Part shown: positions 48,401 through 60,400 of the stretch, one piece after another
Numbering within the stretch: the first letter of the stretch is position 1
How the letters are laid out: each line of letters begins with the position of its first letter
Assembly: GCA_917880885.1 (NCBI GenBank)
Contig: OU862920.1
Coordinates: forward strand, 43,249,019 to 43,313,018
Direction of reading: 5' to 3'
Length of the DNA stretch: 64,000 bases
Source: Limnephilus marmoratus
Taxonomy: Eukaryota; Arthropoda; Insecta; Trichoptera; Limnephilidae
Program-made: the position numbers and the translations under genes
Notes under the pieces: generated by a model
Told to the model about the DNA's origin: nothing
Databases searched by the model: none
Seen by the model: the letters and a program-made list of their open reading frames with translations, nothing else

Positions 48401-51400
48401 AACACCGTTGTGATTTGACACCCAATGAAACGGAAACGAGCGACAGTAAAAAGAGACAAACAGCTTGAGAGAGAATGAGATAGAATGAAACCTTGCCTAC
48501 GTACAGAACCTACGTTGCGTCGCGCCCTGTCAAGCTGCGCACATTGGCCGCTTTGATTATGAGCTCACTTTTCAAGGATCCTATTGGTTGAGATTGTGTG
48601 GGTGAAGATTTTACTTCTACCGCGTGTGAATTGTACTCGATTTTTCGAAATCAGATGTAGATTTTTCTTCTAATTTTGAAAAAAGCTTGAAAAATTTCAT
48701 CAAGCAGCATCAAAATTCTGTTAAGGGTTAGGAAAGGAAATCCGGTGGTCTTTTGACAGTCACCTTCCTCCTGAAGGTTAATGGTGGGTTTCTTCATTTA
48801 CCGAGAATGCTAAATGCAATGCTAATTGTAAAAAGTAAACGGTCAAATGCATAGAAATTTTTAAATTTCGATCGTTTACTTTTACAATTAGCATTGCATT
48901 TAGCATTCTCGGTAAATGAAGAAACCCACCCTTAGTGTGCAAAATTTCATCAAACTCGCATTGAAACTGTATTTGCAAATAAAACAAACAACATATTGCC
49001 CGCCACACTGCCACAAACAATCTTTATATTATATTATAGATAGAAGATTCTAAATCTGGTATATTTTTAATGTATTATTTTTTTTATTTTAGAGCGTAAT
49101 TACTTTATCCGGCCAAAGCGCAATTCCAATGTAAAAGTGCAATTCCAACAATAATTATTAATAGAAAGTTATTGTAAATTGGGCTTTTTTTAAAACAATT
49201 TTAATAATAAATTTACTATTTTCAGGAATCTTCAGCAAATTAACTGCGTATTTTTTAAATTAAACATTCCGCCAATACAATGTAGTGCGATACCATGTCC
49301 AAATGCTTTTTAAAAGATATATTCAAACACACTTTCAACCAAACGAAATATTGTATTTACCTACACTTACTTATCCAGAATTACATTTTACAAAAAATCC
49401 ACCATAATTTCAACATGCCAATTCGTACAAGAATTTCGAAAAAATTATTCTTAGGAAAAAAAATCCCAAAATGAAATAATTTTTTTTATTAGGTGAAATG
49501 ATTTTTAATAACTGTTATGTAGCGAAAGTATAGTCTGCGACGACTGTGAAAGGCTTGTGTAGAAATGAAACCTTCAGAAAACTAAAGTACACAAGAGTGG
49601 GGAGGCTACGAAGCACCGCACAAACAGGAGACCGATTATACTATCTCATTCTCTCGCAGGCTAAATATTGTAGATGTGTGTGTTTGTCTCTTTTTAGTGG
49701 CTCTCTTTTTAGTGGCGCTATTTTTCGTTTCATCGAGTTTCAATCTCAATGCTAAAGAAGTTTTCACTTCAAAAATTACCAGATAGTTATTTTTAAAATT
49801 CCGCGTGGGATGTTTCAAGATGTAAAACATTTATTATTTCAAATCAAAATTTCCGCGAATTGCATAGACCAAACTCACGTTTCGAGAGGAAATTTAATTT
49901 TTCATATGTGGGCAGAAAATGAAAACAGTATTTGATTATTTTGCGCCAGATTTAGCATAAGATTAACAGCAAAAAATATTTCTTTAATGACGCACGAACA
50001 GTCGTTTACTTAATACACATAGAGGTATATTTAAACATGATTCGGCGAATATATTGTGATGATTATAAATAAGTACAGATCGACACACTTAAATTTACAG
50101 CCGGGGCGATGCCAATGTACAGTATTTTGGGAAAATATAAAGATTTAAAAAATAGTCATTATTCACTGGTTTATCTTCTGACGGCGTGCAAAGCATTTTC
50201 AACAACCATTATTATAAAATAATTATGAAAGAGAAAGGGGCCTTTTTGGCCCGGAGCTCTTTATGCCATTATTTCAAAAAGTCAAAAAGTTAGGTATTAT
50301 GATGTACAATTGTTTTATGCCTTGCAGCGAGCTGAGCGCCATCTATGTAGAAACAGTGCAAGATATATCTGATTTAGGTGGCTGTTGAAAGTCGCACGAA
50401 ATATAAAACATTAATGTTCAAATATATATATTACGTTGTTGCATGAATGCACAGAGGGGGTATTTCACCAACCTCTTGATAGCTTATTCATACGATAACA
50501 TATATTTTCGATTTATTGAGTTACAAAGGCCGCGTTTACTATGAACGGTGGATATATTGCGAGTATTTATTTTTGTTTTAACAAATATACGTCATCCTAT
50601 GAATAAGCTATTAAGAGGATGGTGAAATCCCCTGTATGTCTTAATATTTTTTTGCGTGAAAGAAGCGAAAAATTATATGAACATTACTAACTATTTGCAA
50701 TTATATTATATTATAATATGTAGATACGATACTTACAAGTACATGACATGAAAAGTCAAATTATTTGGCCTCCGCAAAGAAACTGAAAAAAAAAACGGAA
50801 TGAACTTTACATGATACAATAATGTACTTGCATACACTACGATAGATAATTGTGTTTTCTCGAGATTAATTGTAGTTCTAATTCGTAACTGGACCGTTAT
50901 TGAGTTAAAACGGCAATAGAGAAAGAGCTACACTAATTATAAACCATTGTAGATTATATTAGCATGGAGTGGTCAAGACTTAACTCGATAGGTACCTGCA
51001 GATCATGGAGTGGTCAAGACTTAACTCTATAGGTACCTACTGATCATGGAGTGGTCAAGACTTATCTCGATGGTACCTACTTATCATGGAGTGGTCAAGA
51101 CTTAACTCAATAGGTACCTACTGATCATTAAGTTTGTGAAATTATAATTGAATGACTAAAAGAAGAATATTAAAGAAGAGAAATAAAAATATTTTGATAA
51201 AATTAAAAAAGCAATATTAAAATATTACAGAATAGTAATAATAACACAACATTTTTACAACGAAGTTTTTTGCTATCTCACTTCAAGTGCGCTTTACTTA
51301 AACTTAAAATTAATATTTTAGTATACTTAAAATTATATTTCTTAAAATTAGTCCCACAGTGCTCCTTATTAGTGATCAAATAACATCACATGAAAAATCT

Positions 51401-54400
51401 ACATTACATTCATAGCAATAATAACAGTGATATTATAGCTCGGCACAATAAAATGACATAAAAATGTAGAGTACATCCTAGTATAAGAATTGCCTTTGAA
51501 AGGGTCAAAATCACAAAACTCATTACTATATAGAGCGGTAAGGAACTTCCAAAAAATACCGACCAATCAATACAAAAGAAGGGGAAAGTGTATCAAAATT
51601 TTTAAACGAAGTAAAAAAATATGTGAAGCTTAATTTTTAAATTTGTCATATTTTAAGTACCGCCTTTATCTAGCTTCGATAAACACGCTTTCTTTGAATT
51701 GAACATTGTAGGTGTAGTCAGGTATTGACTCAGATTGAGGGCATCCACCCTAGAAATACGTTTTTAACCGTGTTAGGTTCTGTGTTATTATGTGTGTAGT
51801 ATACTGTGTCGTATGCATAAAAACATACTATTAATTTGTTTTTAGCGACTATTTTGCCGTTTTTGCCACGAAACCTCAGACCTGAAAATGATTTGTATTT
51901 AAAAGGGGTTCCAGGTTCCGACATATACAAATATACTGTGACCGTACCAATGAAATATGGAAATTATAGAGAAAATGTTTGTAGTTGAAGGAAAATTTCT
52001 GTATAAATAAATACCTGAAAGTTACAACTAAATTAATATTCTATTATTTAATTTGGAAAAAAAAGATTTAAAAAAACATATTTATTTTAGGTGTAGTCAG
52101 GTATTGACTCAGATTGAAGGCATCCACCCTAGAAATATGTTTTTAACCGTGTTAGGTTCTGTGTTATTATGTGTGTAGTATACTGTGTCGTATGCATAAA
52201 AACATACTATTAATTTGTTTTTAGCGACTATTTTGCCGTTTTTGCCACGAAACCTCAGACCTGAAAATGATTTGTATTTAAAAGGGGTTCCAGGTTCCGA
52301 CATATACATATATACTGTGACCGTACCAATGAAATATGGAAATTATAGAGAAAATGTTTGTAGTTGAAGGAAAATTTCTATATAAATAAATACCTGAAAG
52401 TTACAACTAAATTAATATTCTATTATTTAATTTGGAAAAAAAAAAAGATTTAAAAAAACATATTTATTGACAACTTTTGTTATAAAAAATGGAAGCAATA
52501 ATGTATTTTCTCCATTTTCAGTTGAAGGGAACGTGACCGGACTCACACAGATCACGTCCGGCGTCACATCGTCTGGCGTCACATCGTCCGGTGGCACAAC
52601 GTCCGGCGTCACAACGTCCGGCGTCACCTCGTCCGGCGTCATATCGTCCGGAGTGTCGACGTCCGGTACCGTGGAACGCAATGTGTCCTCCATGGGCACC
52701 GTCGAGAGAGTTCCCCTCAACAATAGGCCGGGTGACCCATCACCGCCGATCTTCGAGCAAATATTTAAAAATGCTCGGTTCGCGCAAGGCGGGAATGCTA
52801 AATTCGAAGGAAAATTACGCGGAAATCCAAAACCAGTAGTGTCATGGACTCGAAAGAAAGCTCCACTCGTCGAGTGTAATAAATACAGTATGAGCTACAA
52901 CGAGCAGACTGGTAATGTGTCACTAGTGATTAAGCAGATAGGGCCCGGCGACGAGGGCGAGTACACTTGCACGGCTAGGAACAGGTATGGCGAAGCCATC
53001 TGCTCGGTCTACATCCAGCCCGAGGGGATGATCATGCCTGCGGGCCCAGCCCCGCTGCAGCGAGACTTCCAGGAGACCGTTGAAACCTCCGAGCACAAAA
53101 CTGTCGGTTCTCAGGTGCGATCTTCTTACGAGAAGGTTCAGAAGACTGAAAAGTCATCTTCTTACGCCAACGGAAATACGTTCACCAGCTCCGAAGACTT
53201 CAAGGTTGACACGTTTGAATACAGACTCTTGCGGGAAGTATCCTTCAGGGAATCCATCACAAGGAGGCAATTCGGAGAATCTGACATTCAAATGATCACT
53301 GAAGTTGATAGGCTAGCAGGACCACCTGCCCCACCAAAAATATCACAGAAGCCTAGAAATTCTAAACTGCAAGAAGGTGCCGATGCCGTATTTCAGGTAC
53401 AGATAACTGCCAATCCGAAATCACGCGTCACGTGGTTCAAAAATGGACAGAGGATCGTTAGTAGCAACAAACACCAGATATCAACCACAAACAACCAAAC
53501 AGTACTTAAGATTAACAAAACACACAGTTCAGATACTGGACATTACACTCTTTTGGCAGAAAACCCCAATGGTTGTGTAGTGACATCTGCATATTTGGCT
53601 ATCGAGGCTCCCCAGGAAGCCTACAGCCAACAAGATCAAAGAGTACTCGAAACAACACAGGTTGATGTTGAAGAAAGATCCACAGCGTCTGAGAAAGCGC
53701 TCGCACCCCAGTTTGTAAGAATTTGCCAGGATCGTGATGTTACTGAAGGAAAATTGACAAGGTTTGACTGTCGCGTAACTGGCCGGCCTTATCCCGAAGT
53801 AACTTGGTATATCAATGGTCAACAGATCCAAGATGATTTCAATCACAAAATCTTGGTCAACGAGTCTGGCAATCACGCACTCATGATTACCAACATTGAG
53901 AAGAGCGATTGCGGAGTTATTACATGCGTGGCACGCAACAAGAGCGGTGAAACATCGTTCCAGTGCAATTTGAATGTTATTGAAAAGGAGCAAGTAGTCG
54001 CACCTAAGTTTGTAGAGAGATTTACAACTCTTAATATTAAAGAAGGAGAACCGGTAGTTTTAAACGCGAGGGCGGTCGGAACCCCCACACCACGAATCAC
54101 TTGGCAGAAGGACGGAGCACCAATAACCCCCAACCCCGAACTACGAATTTCAACAGAGAGTGGAGCCTCAACGCTGGATATCCAGCGAGCCAAGGCGTCG
54201 GACGCAGCTTGGTATCAGTGCACGGCGCAGAACGTAGCGGGCTCCACCGCTACGAGGGCCCGGCTTTTCGTAGAGACTCCCAAGGGGCCAGCGCCGGAAC
54301 AGAAGCGCTTGCACCTTCCTAGACCCACGAAAATAATTCAACCTGAGTACGTCCCATTCTACCAGTTACCATTAATACCTATCAATTGAAAATACCCTAT

Positions 54401-57400
54401 GTTTCAACTTCTTTTAAGTTTTAATATTTTATCATATGTCCAGGCCCCCCAGCACAGTCGAGCGATAAGGGTTGATAGGATAACTTTCGGTAACTTCTCA
54501 TCGTTTCCTAGCATTACCTCAGATCGTCAACGAATAAGTAACAATGACCAAGTGATCTCAACATGTTCGACGTCAACTGTTGTTTGTACGTTAGCGATCT
54601 GCAGTTGTCTCAGGAGACGATGAGAAGTTTTTCGAAAGTTATCCAATCAATCCTTCATTATCCCGTCCTATCAATTGATCGACCGTGTTAGGTGTTAGAG
54701 GAGTCACATCAATATATCACCATTTATTAGAATGCAATCTTTTTAAATATCTGCTTAGGTACATCTGCTTAGGGGCGATTCTTTCCCTCAAACGTGTATA
54801 ATTCATAAGCATACATTTATCAGCAATAATAGCGAAAGTTACACAACCTTTATCCATACAAATTTTTATTTGTTTTCAAATTGTTACAGGCCCGCGCCAG
54901 GCCCAGAAATCATTTACCTACGTCACGTCGAGAGGGCAAAGCCTTATGCGCCTCCCGGAGACGAGGACAGAGTTTACCCACCACCTCAATTTATCATCCC
55001 CCTACAGAACATCAGTCAAATAGAGGGTGGGAAAATTCACTTTGAAACAAGAATCGAGCCTGTTGGTGACCCCACCATGCAGGTGCAATGGTTCAGGAAC
55101 GGACAACCTCTAGAAGCAAGTAAGTACTAGGTTTAATTCATGCAGGCAGCCAAATAAAAGTTATATGTTAAAATTGAAAATATTTATGAAAAACATGATT
55201 TCAGGTTCTCGAACAACGTCAACATTCAAGTTCGGATACATCGCTTTAGATCTGATGAGTTTGATCATCATCGACTCGGGTGAATACATTTGCCGTGTCG
55301 TGAGCGCAACAGGTGTTGCTGAGACCAAGGCATACCTCCAAGTCACTCCGAGAGCTTCGATCGAAAAATCAAGCCAACATCCAGACAGTCTTCAATATAT
55401 TCAACAATTAGAAGATTATTCTAAATATCAACACGTTGAATCCGTTGATGAACAAGCAACTCACCGGCCTCAGTTCATAAGGCCACTTCAGGAGTTGGGT
55501 GAACTTCAAGAAGGCAGAAATGCTCATTTTGAAGCTCAACTTACTCCAGTCAGTGATCCGACGATGAGAGTGGAATGGTACAAGGATGGAAAAGCTATTA
55601 CGGCTAGCTCGCGAATCACTACAATCTTCAACTTCGGCTACGTCTCCCTAAACATCATGCACCTACGGGCTGAAGATGCTGGTTCGTATACAGTGAGAGC
55701 CATTAATAGACTAGGAGAAGCTATAAGTACCGCCTCTATCAGAGTCATTTCTAGAAGTACCGTAACCGGTGACTTGGGAATCCCAGAACAACAACGTTAT
55801 ATTGAAGAAGTCGAACGTCTAGAGGCATATCAACAACAACATCATCAAAAATATGTCCAAGAAGTTCCTGAAAGCATTGCGCACCCAGAATTCAAGACAC
55901 CCATTAAAGATCAACTTAGTATCCGCGAAGGAGGATTCGCTCATTTTGAAGCACGCCTGGAGCCAATTGGAGATTCAACCCTTAAAGTTGAATGGTTGAA
56001 AGACGGAAAGCCGGTAGAAGCCAGTTCCCGCACAACCACGTTCTTCAATTTCGGTTATGTTGCACTTACGATCAAGTACGTAACAATCCACGATATCGGA
56101 AGGTACTCTTGCCGCGCATCCAACAAAATTGGTCAAGCTGTTACTGAAGCCAATTTGAGCGTCATCACAAAGAAGGATATCATAGTTGATACACAACACC
56201 CCGGTGGACTCGAGAAGATTCAGCATCTCGAAGATTCCAACCGTATGGCGAGAACTATCTCGGAGGAAGTTAAAGTGGTTCAAAAACCAAGATTTTTGGG
56301 TATCCTAAAAGGAACCACTAAGATCGTCGAGGGCCAGAGAGCTCATTTCGAAGCCCGAGTTGAGCCCCAGAGTGACCTGACAATGACAATTGAATGGTAT
56401 TTCAATGGAAATTTGATCAAGTCAGCTAACAGAATCCAAACCTATCACGATTTTGGATACGTCGCTCTGGACATTGCCAGCGTCAGAGACGAAGATGCCG
56501 GAACATACACCGTAGTGGCTCGAAATGCCTCCGGTGAAGCTCAGCTGAGTGCATCAATGTTTGTTCAAAGTGAGTAAATAAATAATTCTTTTTTTCCTTT
56601 AAAATTATTATAAAATTAACATACATCAATACGTTAATGTTCATCTTCTAAGCCCATCTTCCAAACGGATGAAACTCATAAAACATTCCAGACACCAGAA
56701 ATAAAAAGAGAAATTTTTTCGTATAAAAAGGGGTTTTATGTTATAAATTCGTATAAATAAGTTGTCATTCTCTAGTTTACATAAGAGCATTATAAATTAT
56801 AAGTAAATTAATTCAAATTTAGATAAATGAAACAATTTAACTTTGTTTGAACCACTTTTATACATGAGTAAATCCGACCGGTTTCAGAACGACCGTTCCT
56901 TCTTCAGGGTAAATGTATACTGATTTGACAGTTTTGAAATATGGATAACAAATAACAAATAAATAACAAATTTACTTACACCAATTATTTAATCAAAATT
57001 ATCAACAGGTTTCGAAACCTATGGCTTCTTCGGCAGTATAAAATGAATTTTTAATTTATCCCTACGAAGAAACCATCGGTTTCGACACATATTGGTGGTG
57101 AATACAAAGTGATTTTTTGATTTAATTAAAATGACTCCACAAAGTAAATTTTCAAATATTGGAGAAGCATTATACGCAAACTTAAAAAGATATAAAAAAA
57201 AATTTCCTCAATAAAATATGAAAATTAATGTTTGATATTTAATATAATGTTATTATTTTATAACGTTGAACAAAACATTTTAAATTAATGAAATATTAAA
57301 TGAATTCATTTCAGCTCGCTCGAGCATCGATACGTCGAGTATTCACAAAGGACTATATGAAAAAACCAAAGTGCTGGAGAACTCCAAATTTGTCGAGCCC

Positions 57401-60400
57401 CAGTATCATATTGAAGAGATATCGAAATCGAAACCAATATTCGTTCAACCCCTTTCGGATCCGAACCCCGTTAGTGAAGGTAAAAATATCCACCTAGAGT
57501 GCCGTTTGGAGCCTATGGGTGATCCAACCATGAGAGTAGAGTGGTATCAAAACGGTCGCGCAGTTACGGTAGGATCCAGATTCAGAACATACTACGATTT
57601 TGGATTCGTAGCATTAGACATTATCCACGCTACATCTATCGATTCTGGAGAATATACGGCCAGAGCTGTTAACCATCTCGGCTCTGCCCATACTTCTGCA
57701 TGTGTAAGAGTTATTGAAAGATCAGACATTTTAACTGACACGCAGAACGAACAAGCTATTGAACAGATCCAGATGCTGGAAGACGCATCACGCAAGTCAC
57801 GTCAGACCACCGATGACATAACTGTGATGCAAGCACCCCAATTCTCAAGGTCATTGCACAATATCGAAATCATTGAAGGTACCAATGTTCATATGGAATG
57901 CAGACTGCAACCAATTGGTGACCCGACAATGAGAGTGGAGTGGTTCTGCAATGGTCGTGCAATTAAAACTGGTCACAGGTTTAGACCAGCTTATGAATTT
58001 GATTATGTTGCCCTTGACCTGTTAAGTGTATATCCTGAAGATTCTGGCGTATATACATGTCAAGCTCGCAACCAGCTGGGTGAGGCTGTAACTTCTTGCG
58101 CCTTGAGGGTCCATGCCAAGAAAGACCTGTTCCTTGAATCTCAACATCCTTCCGGTTTGGAAAAGATTCAATATTTGGAAGATGCCTCACGATACAAGAA
58201 AAATGAATTAGTTGATGAGATCATGACTGAAAAACCCCGATTCGTTACAAAACCAAAATCTCTAGAAAATACGCTCGAAAGTCAGCACGTTCACTTTGAA
58301 TGCAAATTGGAACCTGTAACCGATTCCAACTTGAAAGTAGAATGGTTCAAGAATGGACGCCCAGTAATAATTGGTCATCGCTTTAGGCCAATTCATGACT
58401 TCGGGTATGTTGCATTGGACATTGTCGATTTGATTGCTGAGGACTCTGGTGTTTACACCTGCCGCGCTGTTAACTTGGTGGGTATGGATGAAGTTCAGTG
58501 CACACTAAGTTGCCGTGGAACGACTGAAATTTTGAGGAGTACCCAAAACGAAGCAGGATTACAACAAATTCGATCCCTTGAAGATCGTTCTCGTTATCAA
58601 AGAACAGAAACAATCGACGAAATAACTAAACAAGTTCCTATTTTCACAACTTCATTGAAGAACGTCGAGATTAAAGAAGGACAGCGCGCTCACTTTGAAT
58701 GTCGCCTGATTCCAGTTTCCGACCCAACAATGAAAGTCGAGTGGTACCACAACAATAAGGCACTTAAGAGTGGATCCCGTTTCACTGAAACCAACAACTT
58801 CGGCTTCGTTGCTTTAGATATTATGTCGTGTTTGCCAGAAGATTCAGGTACATACACATGCAGAGCCATCAATGCATTAGGTGAGGCTGTGACATCTGGA
58901 GTATCTGTTGTTCACTCAAAGCGCTCAATCTATCTAGATTCACAACACGAAAGCGCTCTCAACCGTCTGACCCAGCTTGAAGATACAACAAGATATCAAA
59001 GACAGACTGTTCAAGAAGATATGGTCACACAGGCTCCAGTTTTCACTTTGCCCGTGAAAGATTTACGCGTGGCTGAGAATCAAGCTGCCCACTTTGAAGC
59101 TAGATTGATACCTGTTGGAGACCCGAAGCTGAGAGTTGAATGGCTGAGGAACGGAGTTCCTATCGAATCATGTAAGTGACAATTTTATATTTATTGATAA
59201 CTTTAAAGCAAAGATATTATATATACGTACAAACAGAACGTATTACTTATAGGACTTATTTTAATGAATAATAATGTTTGCAGCCAACCGTCTAACAACA
59301 ATGCACGACTTCGGATACGTTGCCCTCAACATGAAGTATGTGAACCCCGAAGATTCTGGATCGTATACCTGCCGAGCAATCAACGAACTGGGAGAAGCTG
59401 TAACTTCATCCACATTATTCGTCCAATGTAATAATATATTTTTACTTCCACCGATTTTTTCTAGAATTTGCTTATCGTATTTTGATGACTTCAAAGTACT
59501 AAATACTACCTATTTATATTTATTACAGCCAAGGCATCATTGCAATTGGAGAGCCAGCACGAGAGTGCTTTGGAAAAGATCCGCCAACTTGAAGACAGTT
59601 CCAAGTACCAACGCCGTCAAGAAGATGACCTTGTAGTCCAACAAGCTCCCAGGTTTATCACACAACTCAATGGACCGACGAACCTTGTGGAGGGCCACAG
59701 CGCGCATTACGAATGCCGCATTGAACCTTATCCAGATCCAGACCTTAAGGTAGAATGGTTGCTGAATGGCAAACCACTAATGAGCGGCCATAGGTACAGA
59801 ACCACTTATGACTTTGGATTTGCATCTTTGGATGTTTTATCCGTATACGCTGAAGACTCCGGCGAATACACCTGCCGTGCTACCAACAAACTAGGAAAAG
59901 CGACATCGTCAATCAAACTTAACGTGCAATGTAAGTTTGAATTCCACTTTAAACTTTATGATACAATATATCGTGTTTTGCCCAAAACAAACTTTTTACC
60001 CGAAAATAATTAATTAACTGATTATTCTTATACTTTACCAATGATTTTTAAATTATGTTATAGCTAAAGCATCGATCATAAGAGATACTCAGCACGAGAG
60101 TGCTTTGGAAAAGATCCAATATCTAGAAGATGACAGCCGCTACAGGCGCGCAGAAAAGGACGACAGTTTTGTCGCTGAAAAGCCACAATTCGGAAGACCG
60201 CTGAAGAATGTCCAAGTCAATGAAGGAACTCCAGTGCATCTGGAGGCTACTTTGACTCCCGTCAATGACCCAACAATGCGCATCGAGTGGTACTGCAACG
60301 GTAGACCGATTCAACAGGGACACAGATTCAAAACTACATACGATTTTGGATTCGTTGCCCTCGATATTCTGTATGCCTATGGAGAAGACACCGGCACTTA

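Larger units (their letters stand above)
24470..52521 (+). other. sls intron 1 (28,052 bp)
   Basis: Bounded by GTGAAC and a good pyrimidine-rich acceptor TATTTTCTCCATTTTCAG. No nested protein gene could be supported. It is filled with repeats (listed separately) and several GC-richer, apparently single-copy islands near 27.0-27.4, 29.5-29.7, 34.6-35.1, 37.8-38.1 and 47.9-48.23 kb, which are the best places to look for alternative promoters or muscle enhancers. Long first introns in sarcomeric genes often hold such elements; here that is inference. Confidence 0.8.

Noticed and set aside
51730..52309. Two 66-codon minus-strand frames
   Set aside because: Preserved only because the 379-bp units are a recent duplication; no domain or promoter seen.
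52427..52723. 98-codon antisense frame over the pentapeptide repeat
   Set aside because: Shadow of the 15-bp coding repeat in sls exon 2.
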